NCBI RefSeq assembly: GCF_900129465.1
Contig: NZ_FSRA01000002.1
Span: 2,666,001-2,730,000, forward strand
Source: Chitinophaga niabensis
GTDB taxonomy: Bacteria; Bacteroidota; Bacteroidia; Chitinophagales; Chitinophagaceae
DNA: 64,000 nucleotides
Direction of reading: 5' to 3'
Positions 17,729 to 25,985 of the stretch are shown here, one piece after another. Below the pieces are notes generated by a model. That model ran no database searches and had not been told where the DNA came from. It saw only the letters and a list, made by a program, of their open reading frames with translations. Position 1 is the first letter of the stretch; every line of letters begins with the position of its first letter. The translations under genes were made by a program, and so were the position numbers.

Positions 17729-17813
17729 CTTAATTCTTGCTTTATCCTTGCTTCATGTTGTGATTTGGTGCGGGTTTAAGCTACTTTAAAGCAAGGATAA
17801 AGCAAGGATTAAG
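17729..17813. repeat. 25-bp inverted repeat built of 11-bp tandem units
   Basis: The arm 17729-17753 is the reverse complement of 17789-17813 with one mismatch in 25. Each arm contains a tandem 11-bp unit (TCCTTGCTT at 17734 with one change and at 17745; AAAGCAAGGAT at 17788 and 17799). The loop is about 35 nt. It sits between an operon terminator and a tRNA terminator and has no T-run of its own. Function is unknown. Confidence 0.8.
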
Positions 17814-17818
17814 GGCAT

Positions 17819-17851
17819 AAAAAAAAAGGCCTTCGTAAAACGAAGACCTTT
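17819..17851 (-). terminator. Terminator of tRNA-Val copy 1
   Basis: Reading the minus strand, AAAGGTCTTCGT pairs with ACGAAGGCCTTT (one G-U pair) and is followed by a long T-run. It lies 2 nt past the tRNA 3' end and is nearly identical to the one at 18505-18534. Confidence 0.88.
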
Positions 17852-17853
17852 TG

Positions 17854-17928
17854 TGGGAGTTGACGGGGTCGAACCGCCGACCCTCTGCTTGTAAGGCAGA
17901 TGCTCTGAACCAACTGAGCTAAACTCCC
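17854..17928 (-). tRNA. tRNA-Val (anticodon TAC), copy 1
   Basis: A 75-nt cloverleaf on the minus strand. The acceptor GGGAGTT pairs with AACTCCC and the discriminator base is A. The D-loop region is AGCTCAGTTGGT, the anticodon arm CTGCCTTACAAGCAG carries TAC, and the T-arm is GGCGGTTCGACCCCGTC. The 3' CCA is not encoded. The tRNA body is identical to the copy at 18537. Confidence 0.97.
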
Positions 17929-17998
17929 ATTCCCTCTTTAAGAGGGTGCAAATATATAGAGTTTTTTATTTTAAAAAAATTTAAGCGGAATTTTTTTG

Positions 17999-18358
17999 TC
18001 AGCCTTCTGAATATGCACTGGCAGGAACTGCTGATGCATCTTCTTCAAATAAAGGAGGATGGAATATTTCCAGCAGCAGATATAATATCATATAGCAAAT
18101 GCCTGCATAATTGTATCCCTGGTATAATCCGTAGACAGACATAATAAAGCCCATTACAATGATCCAGTTCGTCAATTTTGAATCACCTCTCAGTACATAT
18201 GCCAGCGCATTTTCAGAAACAGTGGTGTGAACGTTTTTTTTAAGGCTGTAGATCAAAAGGGGAATCAGATTTAAAAAAGGCAGACAGTATAAAAAGCCAT
18301 TATGGAGATCGATCGTTAAAGAACGGGGAAACCATAATATTCCGTAGCAGGGAGCCAC
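17999..18358 (-). CDS. Hypothetical small membrane protein, possibly a gene remnant
   Basis: A 119-residue hydrophobic ORF starting at GTG 18358, with probable membrane segments around residues 18-40 and 62-98 (IIVMGFIMSVYGLYQG and GICYMILYLLLEIF). I do not recognise a family. Immediately upstream, in frame, a TGA at 18359-18361 ends a further hydrophobic stretch (SFIPGLLMLLLPLC) that has no ATG start of its own. The visible gene could therefore be the 3' part of a longer membrane protein broken by a stop, or simply a spurious ORF. It lies between two identical tRNA-Val genes on the same strand. Confidence that this is a functional gene is low. Confidence 0.35.
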   Translation of the reverse strand: MAPCYGILWFPRSLTIDLHNGFLYCLPFLNLIPLLIYSLKKNVHTTVSENALAYVLRGDSKLTNWIIVMGFIMSVYGLYQGYNYAGICYMILYLLLEIFHPPLFEEDASAVPASAYSEG

Positions 18359-18504
18359 TCAGCACAATGGTAGTAATAACATCAGCAGCCCGGGTATGAA
18401 GCTATATCTAAGCACGCTGAATTGAAGAGGTGACAGGTAGTTCGTAGGTGGTTTTCGGTTTACCGCACAAATATGTGATTTATTAAATATATAGGTATGG
18501 GCAT

Positions 18505-18534
18505 AAAAAAAGGCCTTCGTAAACGAAGACCTTT
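18505..18534 (-). terminator. Terminator of tRNA-Val copy 2
   Basis: On the minus strand, AAGGTCTTCGT pairs with ACGAAGGCCTT and is followed by a T-run, just past the tRNA. The GGGCATA box beyond the T-run is also shared with copy 1, so the duplicated unit includes tRNA and terminator. Confidence 0.87.
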
Positions 18535-18536
18535 TG

Positions 18537-18611
18537 TGGGAGTTGACGGGGTCGAACCGCCGACCCTCTGCTTGTAAGGCAGATGCTCTGAACCAACTGA
18601 GCTAAACTCCC
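18537..18611 (-). tRNA. tRNA-Val (anticodon TAC), copy 2
   Basis: A 75-nt minus-strand tRNA with the same sequence as 17854-17928: acceptor GGGAGTT/AACTCCC, anticodon TAC, no encoded CCA. The two copies are 683 bp apart in the same orientation, which indicates duplication of the tRNA with its terminator. Confidence 0.97.
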
Positions 18612-18702
18612 TTTCTGTTGATCGTCTAACGCTTTTTCATTTGACGGGATTGCAAAGGTAAAAACTATTTTTATTCTGCCAAATATATTTTTAAAAATCC
18701 CC

Positions 18703-19980
18703 CTATCTCAGCTCCCAATCCACGATCTTGTTCTTCCATTCGTTCCGGAAAGGTGTGGTCACTTTGATATAGTTATCCGTAAAACCTTCCATGATCCCAT
18801 CCTTTCCATGCTGCTCAAACAACACTTTCCTGGTTTGCCCGATATGCTGTTCATTAAAATACTGCTGTTTCTTGTGGCTCAGGTTCCTCAATGCTTTATT
18901 CCGTTCATTCCGCAGTTGAACAGGCACAATAGGTTTGATACCCAGGGCATGTGTATTAGGCCTTTCGGAATAAGTGAAAACATGCAGGTAGGATACATCC
19001 AGCTCATGCAGGAAATCATAGGTTTCTTTGAAATGAGCCTCACTTTCAGAAGGGAAACCCACGATCACATCCACTCCAATACTGCAATGCGGCATGAACT
19101 GTTTGATACAGGCCACTTTTTCTGCATATAATTCCCTGCGATAGCGGCGACGCATAGCTGCCAGGATGTCGTTACTACCACTCTGAAGGGGAATATGGAA
19201 ATGTGGCATGAACTTTTTACTGGCGGACACAAATTCTATAATATCGTTGTTGAGCAGGTTCGGTTCGATAGAGGAGATCCGGTACCGTTCTATACCTTCT
19301 ACATTATCCAGGGCCTGGATCAGCTCATAAAATGATTCTTCCCGTTTCTTACCACCCTCAAATCCTTTCCCGAAATCCCCCAGGTTCACGCCTGTGAGCA
19401 CTATTTCTTTAACACCCGTAGCGGCAAGGGTTTGTGCATGCCCGATCACATTGGCCACACTATCGCTTCTGCTGATCCCGCGGGCCATGGGAATGGTACA
19501 GAAGGAGCAGTTGTAATCACAGCCGTCCTGTACTTTCAGGAAAGTACGGGTACGGTCGTTCAGAGAATAAGAAGCATGAAAGGTATGAACGTCTTCAATG
19601 TCGCAGGAGCAAATCTTAGCGCTGTCTCCTTTGGAGAGTTCGCGGATGTGTTCCACGATATTGAACTTCTCGGCGGCGCCTAAAACCAGGTCTACCCCTG
19701 GAATTTCGGCTATTTCTTTGGGTTTCAGTTGTGCATAACATCCTGTGATCACTACAAAGCTCTCCGGGGCACGGCGTTGAATGCGTCGCACTAACATGCG
19801 GCATTCTTTGTCTGCATTATCCGTTACAGAGCAGGTATTGATCACGTACACATCTGCCGTTTCCTCAAAATCCCTCTTTTCAAAACCATCCTTCTCCAAT
19901 AACCTGCTGATAGTAGAGGTCTCGGAAAAGTTCAGCTTACAGCCGAGTGTATGAAATGCTACTGATTTTACCGCTGTCAT
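18703..19980 (-). CDS. mtaB: tRNA t6A37 methylthiotransferase MtaB
   Basis: A 425-residue radical-SAM methylthiotransferase. The N-terminal UPF0004 domain has its three cluster cysteines at Cys14 (LGCKLN), Cys50 (NTCSVT) and Cys81 (TGCYAQ). The radical-SAM CxxxCxxC is at Cys154/158/161 in CDYNCSFC. A TRAM-like C-terminal domain follows. MtaB converts t6A to ms2t6A at position 37 of tRNAs reading ANN codons. HTLGCKLN near the N-terminus and the length favour MtaB over MiaB or RimO. It starts at ATG 19980, divergent from the acyltransferase gene, and is probably monocistronic. It lies next to tRNA genes, probably by chance. Confidence 0.93.
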   Translation of the reverse strand: MTAVKSVAFHTLGCKLNFSETSTISRLLEKDGFEKRDFEETADVYVINTCSVTDNADKECRMLVRRIQRRAPESFVVITGCYAQLKPKEIAEIPGVDLVLGAAEKFNIVEHIRELSKGDSAKICSCDIEDVHTFHASYSLNDRTRTFLKVQDGCDYNCSFCTIPMARGISRSDSVANVIGHAQTLAATGVKEIVLTGVNLGDFGKGFEGGKKREESFYELIQALDNVEGIERYRISSIEPNLLNNDIIEFVSASKKFMPHFHIPLQSGSNDILAAMRRRYRRELYAEKVACIKQFMPHCSIGVDVIVGFPSESEAHFKETYDFLHELDVSYLHVFTYSERPNTHALGIKPIVPVQLRNERNKALRNLSHKKQQYFNEQHIGQTRKVLFEQHGKDGIMEGFTDNYIKVTTPFRNEWKNKIVDWELR

Positions 19981-20096
19981 AAGGAGGGCAAAGGTACGAC
20001 ATTCAAGGCATTTCAGCTATGCAGATATATGTAATATTTAATATGAATGCCAAAACGCTTTCGCCTGAACCTATTATTCTGTATCTTTCCGGTTTT

Positions 20097-20861
20097 ATGC
20101 GTGTGCTATTGAAATGTTTGCAGGCTCTCTATAGCCTTTATGCCCTTATCGTTTGGCTGGGCATTATGTTCCTGATCCTACCACCCATCGTCCTGGTATC
20201 TTTCCTGGGAAAAGTGAGGGGAGGGAATATCGTATTTTATTTCCTCCGTTTCTGGGCGCATGTCTGGTTCCCTGCCGTAGGTATCTGGGTCACCAAAAAA
20301 TGGAAATCTCCCAAAACAAACGATCCCTGCATTTATCTCGCTAACCACTCCTCTTACCTGGATGCTGCCCTGGCAGTAAAAGTGATGCCACTGGCATTTC
20401 GCCCGTTGGGTAAAAGTGAGCTTTCAAAGATCCCCTTATTCGGATTGATCTACAGCAGATCAGTGGTACCGGTGGATAGAAAAACAGCGAAGGGAAGAGC
20501 GCAAAGCATGAAGGATATGATGTACATGCTGCAACACCGCGTATCCTTACTGATCTTTCCGGAAGGTACTACCAACGAAACGGAGCAGCCTTTACTTCCT
20601 TTTCATAGCGGGGCTTTCAGGATTGCCATTGAAACGCAGACCCCTATCCGCCCGGTATTATACGTTGATAATCATGCACGGCTGGCCAAGATCCAGTTCA
20701 TGTCCCTCAACCCGGGTGTCTGCCGTGTTGTATTTTTGCCGCTTGTTCCCGTGGCTGGGTTAACCATGGAAGATGTGCCACATCTGAAAAAACAGGTAAG
20801 GCAGATGATGGAAGAAGAATTGCGTAAGTACCGCCACTACCCGTCCTATCAGGCCATATGA
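20097..20861 (+). CDS. 1-acyl-sn-glycerol-3-phosphate acyltransferase (PlsC family)
   Basis: A membrane-associated lysophosphatidic-acid-type acyltransferase of phospholipid synthesis. An N-terminal membrane segment (YSLYALIVWLGIMFLILPPIVLV) is followed by the catalytic HX4D motif in NHSSYLDA and by the FPEGTT substrate motif. ATG 20097 gives MRVLLKCLQALYSLYAL, typical of this family in Bacteroidota. The frame is also open upstream to ATG 20019 (26 extra residues, poorly membrane-like), so the start is uncertain. It overlaps priA by 4 bp (ATGA at 20858-20861), so the two genes are probably cotranslated. Some homologues act on other acyl acceptors such as ornithine lipids. Confidence 0.88.
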   Translation: MRVLLKCLQALYSLYALIVWLGIMFLILPPIVLVSFLGKVRGGNIVFYFLRFWAHVWFPAVGIWVTKKWKSPKTNDPCIYLANHSSYLDAALAVKVMPLAFRPLGKSELSKIPLFGLIYSRSVVPVDRKTAKGRAQSMKDMMYMLQHRVSLLIFPEGTTNETEQPLLPFHSGAFRIAIETQTPIRPVLYVDNHARLAKIQFMSLNPGVCRVVFLPLVPVAGLTMEDVPHLKKQVRQMMEEELRKYRHYPSYQAI

Positions 20862-23302
20862 AATATGTAGATGTCATATTACCCCTGGCTTTGCCGAGGA
20901 ATTACACGTATGCCGTGCCCCCGGAGATGGAAAGTTCCATCCAGGTAGGGAGCCGTGTTGCCGTGCAACTGGGTAAAGCAAAGAAATATACAGGCATCGT
21001 TAAATCCATTCATGAACAGGCGCCTTCAGCTTATAAGACCAAACCGCTGATGGACCTGCTGGATAAAGATCCGGTGGTCTATCCTACGCAGCTGGCCTTC
21101 TGGGAGTGGATCGCGCAGTATTACATGTGTAACGAAGGGGATGTACTCAATGCTGCATTACCTGCTCACCTGAAACTTTCCAGTGAAACAGTATTGCTGA
21201 TCAATGATGCATTCGGGGATGATTTTACCATGCTGGATGATCATGAATACCTGGTAGCGGAAGCATTGAATATCCGCAAAGAACTGCGCATCGGGGAGGT
21301 GCAACTGATCCTGGATAAATCAGATGTATACTCCGTGATCAAAAAACTGATCGAGAAGAAAGTATGCCTGGTGTATGAAGAGTTAAAAGAAGTCTATAAA
21401 GAAAAGAAGGAAAATTATATACTGCTCAACCCGCTTTACGAAAGTGATGAGCAGATGGCCCCACTGTTCGATGAACTGGCGCGGGCACCTAAACAGATGG
21501 AATTATTACTGGCTTACCTCCACCTGTTAAAAACACAGGGCGAAGTGATCCAGGGTGAGCTGTTGAAAAAATCGGGTGCTTCCGCTGCACAGCTGAAAGG
21601 TCTGGTAGAAAAACAGATCCTGCAGGTAGAGAAACGTACGGTGGACCGTGTGCCTATGGGGAAGATAGAAGCCCAGCTGGACTTTGATCTAAGCCCCGCA
21701 CAGGAAGTGGCATTAGGCAAAGTGAAGGAATGTTTTGCAGAGAAACAGGTAACGCTGTTGCATGGTGTTACTTCCAGCGGTAAAACCCAGATCTATGTGA
21801 AACTGATGGAGGAAAGCCTGGCTACCGGCAAACAGGTATTGTACCTGCTGCCGGAAATTGCGCTCACGGCACAGATCATCCGGCGATTGAAAAAACATTT
21901 CGGCGGACAGATAGGTATTTACCATTCCCGGTTTTCAAATAACGAAAGAGTAGAGATCTGGAATAAAGTGAAGAGTGGTGAGATCCGCATCGTATTAGGT
22001 GCGAGGTCCAGCCTGTTACTGCCTTTCCGCGACCTGGGGCTTATCATCCTGGATGAAGAGCACGATCCTTCTTTCAAACAGCAGGAGCCTGCTCCACGCT
22101 ACCATGCAAGGGATGCAGCTATTTATTATGCCAGTCTTTTTAAAGCAAAAGTATTATTAGGTTCTGCAACCCCGGCTATTGAATCTTACTTCAATGCAAA
22201 ACAGGGCAAGTATGGGTTGGTAGAATTGAATGAACGTTTTGGCGGTATTGCCATGCCGGTAATAGAGATCGTAGACCTCAAACAGGAAACTGCTTTGAAA
22301 GAAGTGATCGGCAATTTCACTTCTGTATTACGACATAGTATCACACAGGCTTTACAGGATGGCAAACAGGTGATCCTCTTCCAGAACAGAAGGGGTTATG
22401 CGCCTTTCCTCCTATGTACTACCTGTGGCTGGATACCGAACTGTAAACAATGTGATGTATCGCTCACGTACCACAAACACCAGGATAACCTCCATTGCCA
22501 TTATTGCGGTACAAGATATCCTTATGTATATACCTGTGCTGCATGTGGCAGCCAGACTTTAGTACCCAAGAACTTCGGTACGGAAAAGATTGAAGAGGAC
22601 CTTCAGCAATTGTTCCCTGAAGCACGTATTGCCAGGATGGATATGGATGCTATCCGTAATAAGGATAGCCATAATAAGATGATCCAATCACTGGAACAAA
22701 GAGAGATCGATATACTTGTGGGTACGCAGATGGTGGTGAAGGGATTGGATTTTGAGAATGTGAACCTGGTGGGTATCATCAGTGCAGATAGTTTATTGAG
22801 CTTCCCTGATTTCAGGGTGAACGAGCGGGCCTTCCAGTTGATGGAGCAGGTGAGCGGCCGTTCCGGTAGAAAAGATGGTTTGGGAAAGGTGATCATCCAG
22901 GCCAATAACACCAAACATCCTGTGTTACAGTATGTAACGGCACATGATTATAAAGCGATGTTTGATACGGAAATAGCAGAGCGGGAGCAATTCGGTTATC
23001 CGCCATTTTCCCGTTTGCTGAAAGTAACCATCAAACATAAAAAACAACAGACCACGGAACAGGCGGCTTTGATCTTAGGGAATTGGTTAAGGAGTTTCCT
23101 GGGATATCAGCTGGTTGGGCCGGCGGCCCCTTTGGTGAGCCGTGTGCGTGGATTTTATTTGCAGGAGATGCTGATCAAATTACCGCGTGATAGTAAGAAG
23201 ATCGCGCAGATCAAGAACAAGGTGAAAGAATTCTTCTCTCAGCTGCTGATAGAAAAACAGTTCCGCTCTGTGGTGATTATTCCTGATGTGGATTGCGTGT
23301 AA
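20858..23302 (+). CDS. priA: Primosomal replication helicase PriA
   Basis: An 814-residue replication-restart helicase. The N-terminal DNA-binding region (VILPLALPRNYTYAVP) is followed by the Walker A motif GVTSSGKT near 303-310 and the DEEH box in LIILDEEHDPSFKQ. A zinc-binding cluster near 520-567 carries CTTCGW, CKQCDVSL, CHYCGT and CAACGS. The helicase C-terminal motif is MVVKGLDFENV, and SGRSGRKDG is also present. PriA recognises stalled forks and loads DnaB after fork collapse. All family features are intact, so it should be functional. Translation is coupled to the upstream acyltransferase. Confidence 0.96.
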   Translation: MKYVDVILPLALPRNYTYAVPPEMESSIQVGSRVAVQLGKAKKYTGIVKSIHEQAPSAYKTKPLMDLLDKDPVVYPTQLAFWEWIAQYYMCNEGDVLNAALPAHLKLSSETVLLINDAFGDDFTMLDDHEYLVAEALNIRKELRIGEVQLILDKSDVYSVIKKLIEKKVCLVYEELKEVYKEKKENYILLNPLYESDEQMAPLFDELARAPKQMELLLAYLHLLKTQGEVIQGELLKKSGASAAQLKGLVEKQILQVEKRTVDRVPMGKIEAQLDFDLSPAQEVALGKVKECFAEKQVTLLHGVTSSGKTQIYVKLMEESLATGKQVLYLLPEIALTAQIIRRLKKHFGGQIGIYHSRFSNNERVEIWNKVKSGEIRIVLGARSSLLLPFRDLGLIILDEEHDPSFKQQEPAPRYHARDAAIYYASLFKAKVLLGSATPAIESYFNAKQGKYGLVELNERFGGIAMPVIEIVDLKQETALKEVIGNFTSVLRHSITQALQDGKQVILFQNRRGYAPFLLCTTCGWIPNCKQCDVSLTYHKHQDNLHCHYCGTRYPYVYTCAACGSQTLVPKNFGTEKIEEDLQQLFPEARIARMDMDAIRNKDSHNKMIQSLEQREIDILVGTQMVVKGLDFENVNLVGIISADSLLSFPDFRVNERAFQLMEQVSGRSGRKDGLGKVIIQANNTKHPVLQYVTAHDYKAMFDTEIAEREQFGYPPFSRLLKVTIKHKKQQTTEQAALILGNWLRSFLGYQLVGPAAPLVSRVRGFYLQEMLIKLPRDSKKIAQIKNKVKEFFSQLLIEKQFRSVVIIPDVDCV

Positions 23303-23332
23303 TCAATTCCGGCATGCAAGCTGTGTGTAACC

Positions 23333-23965
23333 TCAATCGTCAAATCCTTCAATCACATGTACGCCCGGCTGAGGATCCTTATCCAGCCCGATCATCTTGC
23401 CGGCTACCGTTGCTGCTTTCACCGGGCGATATTTCTTTGGGAAGATCCTCATCAGTGGGGCAAACAATCCGGCTATCTGTTCTCCAATGCGCACTTCGGC
23501 ACGGTCGCCCAATAAGAAAGAAGGACGAAGGAAATACAGGCTTTCAAAACCAATTTCCCGCAGACCATTTTCTGTTTCTCCTTTTGTACGCAGGTAGAAA
23601 TTGGAAGAAGATGCTTTGGCGCCAACGGCAGATACCAGCTGAAAATGCCTAACGCCATTTTTATGGGCCACGGCCGCACATTTAAGGGGCAGGTCCCTGT
23701 CCACAGCCCGGAATGCAGCCTGGCTACCGGCTTTTTTGATGGTAGTGCCTACACAGCAGAACACAACATCCCCGGTGAGGGCTATTTGAAGCGCGTTTTC
23801 ATCATCAAACCTTAATACCAGGTTGGTGAGCTTAGGGTGTTGGATGGCTAAGGGTTTGCGTACCAGGGCTCTCACAGAAGAATAGGCTTCATCCTGCAAT
23901 AAAGCCCGGATCAGTAAATTCCCGATAAGACCGGATCCCCCGATCACAATAGCTGTTTTTGGCAT
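23333..23965 (-). CDS. NAD(P)-binding Rossmann-fold protein (NmrA/HTATIP2-like)
   Basis: A 210-residue atypical short-chain dehydrogenase. The N-terminal dinucleotide motif is IVIGGSGLIGNLL, VFCCVGTTIKKAGS follows near residues 70-83, and a YLRTKGETE segment gives the Tyr-x-x-x-Lys pair. The length and the LRPSFLLGDR block resemble the HTATIP2/YwnB-like subgroup, whose substrates are generally unknown; some members act as redox sensors. It is divergent from murB with a 45-bp spacer. An oxidoreductase role is inferred only from the fold. Confidence 0.82.
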   Translation of the reverse strand: MPKTAIVIGGSGLIGNLLIRALLQDEAYSSVRALVRKPLAIQHPKLTNLVLRFDDENALQIALTGDVVFCCVGTTIKKAGSQAAFRAVDRDLPLKCAAVAHKNGVRHFQLVSAVGAKASSSNFYLRTKGETENGLREIGFESLYFLRPSFLLGDRAEVRIGEQIAGLFAPLMRIFPKKYRPVKAATVAGKMIGLDKDPQPGVHVIEGFDD

Positions 23966-23977
23966 TTTATAGTTAAC

Positions 23978-23985
23978 TATATTTG
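23978..23985 (+). promoter_or_regulatory. Candidate -7 promoter element of murB
   Basis: TATATTTG matches the Bacteroidota -7 consensus TAnnTTTG exactly, 25 bp before the murB ATG. A TTTG at 23958-23961 could be the -33 element, though the 16-bp spacing is shorter than usual. Confidence 0.6.
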
Positions 23986-24010
23986 TTCCGTTATTAAAGA
24001 TAGGATTTCT

Positions 24011-25027
24011 ATGAGCGTTTTAGAAAATGTTTCACTCCGGCCATATAATACTTTCGGCATTGATGCAACGGCCCGTTATTTCGCCTCTTTTGATTCTCCT
24101 GCAGTATTGCAGGCTATCCTGGAAGATCCGAAATGGGAGGGCGTACCAAAGATGATCCTGGGTGGTGGTAGTAATATATTGCTCACAAAGGATTATGAAG
24201 GGTTGGTACTGAAGAATGAGATCAAAGGGATCCATATCCTCAAGGAAGATGAGGAGCATGTATATGTGCAGGCAGGGGCAGGAGAGAACTGGCATCAGTT
24301 CGTGATGTATTGCATAGATAAGAACCTGGCCGGGCTGGAAAACCTTTCTTTAATACCCGGTAATGTAGGTGCCAGTCCTATGCAGAACATCGGGGCATAT
24401 GGCGTAGAGATAAAAGACGTTTTTTATGAGCTGGATGCCTGGCATGTGAAGGACCAGCAATTGGTAAAGTTCAGTAAAGAAGCCTGCGAATTCGGTTACC
24501 GGGAGAGCGTGTTCAAACGTAAATACAAAGATCAGTTCGTTATCCTGCAGGTAACCTATCGTTTAAATAAAATCCCGCATTTTAATACCAGCTACGGTGC
24601 TATAGAACAGGAAATGGAAAGGATGGGCGTGAAGGAACTATCCATTCGCGCCATCAGTGATGCGGTGATCCAAATCCGTTCTTCCAAACTACCCAACCCC
24701 GCTGAAATTGGTAATGCCGGTAGTTTCTTTAAGAACCCGGAAATAAGTAAAGAGAAATATGAAGCACTGAAAGAAGCCTTTCCTGCTATTGTAGCATATC
24801 CTTTACCCCATGACCAGTATAAACTGGCAGCAGGCTGGCTGATAGAGCAATCCGGCTGGAAGGGTTACCGGGATGGCGATGCAGGGGTGCATGCCAAACA
24901 GGCACTGGTATTGGTGAATTACGGCCATGCTTCAGGAGAGGAGCTGGTAGAGCTGTCCTGGAAGGTGATTGAAAGTGTGAAAGAGAAATTCGGTGTGGTA
25001 CTGGAAAGGGAAGTGAATATTATTTAG
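24011..25027 (+). CDS. murB: UDP-N-acetylmuramate dehydrogenase MurB
   Basis: A 338-residue FAD enzyme that reduces UDP-GlcNAc-enolpyruvate to UDP-MurNAc in peptidoglycan synthesis. Marks are SLRPYNTFGID at the N-terminus, the FAD-binding LGGGSNIL near 49-56, SLIPGNVGASPMQNIGAYGVE near 114-134, and the C-terminal GNAGSFFKNPE with the catalytic Ser, followed by KLAAGWLIEQSGWKG. Length and motif order match type I (E. coli-like) MurB. The gene converges on the YpdA-like gene and their ends overlap by 8 bp. A TAnnTTTG promoter lies just upstream. Confidence 0.96.
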   Translation: MSVLENVSLRPYNTFGIDATARYFASFDSPAVLQAILEDPKWEGVPKMILGGGSNILLTKDYEGLVLKNEIKGIHILKEDEEHVYVQAGAGENWHQFVMYCIDKNLAGLENLSLIPGNVGASPMQNIGAYGVEIKDVFYELDAWHVKDQQLVKFSKEACEFGYRESVFKRKYKDQFVILQVTYRLNKIPHFNTSYGAIEQEMERMGVKELSIRAISDAVIQIRSSKLPNPAEIGNAGSFFKNPEISKEKYEALKEAFPAIVAYPLPHDQYKLAAGWLIEQSGWKGYRDGDAGVHAKQALVLVNYGHASGEELVELSWKVIESVKEKFGVVLEREVNII

Positions 25028-25976
25028 TAACAATATGCCGGATGATCTTATCCGCATGCTCCCTTGAATTCTCAATAAACCATACATGCGTGTTCATGCC
25101 GCCACAAACCACTCCCGCCAGGTATACGCCGGGCAGGTTTGTTTCCATGGTATCAGGATTATAGTAGGGTTCCCTGATGGCATCATCGGATAAACGGATC
25201 TTTGCTTTTTCAAGGAAACTAAAGTCTGGCTGATAACCTGTGGCTGCGATCACAAAATCATTGGGGATAGTGATCAATCCTTCCGGGGTCTGGATATCTA
25301 CTTCCGTTTCCCGGATGGCTGTTAACTTAGAATGGTAATATGCTTTAATGCTGCCTTCACTGATCCTGTTCTCCATATCAGGTTTTACCCAATATTTTAC
25401 CCGTTTGCCAATACCATCTTCGCGGATCACCATTGTAACTTCTGCTCCTTTACGGTAAGTCTCAAGGGCTGCATCTACAGAAGAATTGTTTGCGCCCACT
25501 ACCACTACTTTTTGTGTAGCATAGTAATGCGGGTCTTTATAGTAATGTGTTACTTTGGGCAGATCTTCTCCGGGAATGTTCAGCAGGTTGGGGATATCGT
25601 AGAAGCCGGTAGCTATAATGATATTGGCTGCATGATAGGTTTGTTTGGAAGTGATCACTTCGTAACCGCCATTGGCAGGCTGAATGGTTTCCACTTTTTC
25701 AAATAGGCGGATGTTCAGGTCCTGTGAAGAAGCTACTCTTCTGTAATACTCCAGGGATTCCGGCCGGGTAGGTTTTGCATTATTGGATACAAACGGAATA
25801 CCGCCAATTTCCAGTCTTTCGCTGGTAGAGAAGAAGGTCATATTGATGGGGTACCGGTACAGCGAGTTCACCAGGCATCCTTTTTCAATGATCAGGTAAT
25901 CAATTCCTTCTTTTTTCGCAGCTAACGCGCAAGCCAGTCCTATAGGGCCTCCTCCGATGATCAATAACTTATGCAT
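25020..25976 (-). CDS. YpdA-family putative bacillithiol disulfide reductase
   Basis: A 318-residue FAD/NAD(P)-dependent oxidoreductase. The N-terminal FAD motif GGGPIGLACALAAKKEG and the block GCLVNSLYRYP are characteristic of YpdA/Bdr, which reduces bacillithiol disulfide in Firmicutes and in some Bacteroidota. A second nucleotide motif, VVVGANNSSVDAALE, lies near 165-179, and a C-terminal GVYLAGVVCGG near 284-294. No thioredoxin-reductase CxxC is seen, as expected for YpdA. It is the last of a minus-strand run. Whether this organism makes bacillithiol cannot be seen in the window. Confidence 0.85.
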   Translation of the reverse strand: MHKLLIIGGGPIGLACALAAKKEGIDYLIIEKGCLVNSLYRYPINMTFFSTSERLEIGGIPFVSNNAKPTRPESLEYYRRVASSQDLNIRLFEKVETIQPANGGYEVITSKQTYHAANIIIATGFYDIPNLLNIPGEDLPKVTHYYKDPHYYATQKVVVVGANNSSVDAALETYRKGAEVTMVIREDGIGKRVKYWVKPDMENRISEGSIKAYYHSKLTAIRETEVDIQTPEGLITIPNDFVIAATGYQPDFSFLEKAKIRLSDDAIREPYYNPDTMETNLPGVYLAGVVCGGMNTHVWFIENSREHADKIIRHIVTK

Positions 25977-25985
25977 TCCTCTAAT

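Noticed and set aside
17820-18611. Integrative element or prophage remnant at the tRNA-Val pair
   Set aside because: No integrase and no attachment-like truncated tRNA is present. A simple tandem duplication explains the repeats.
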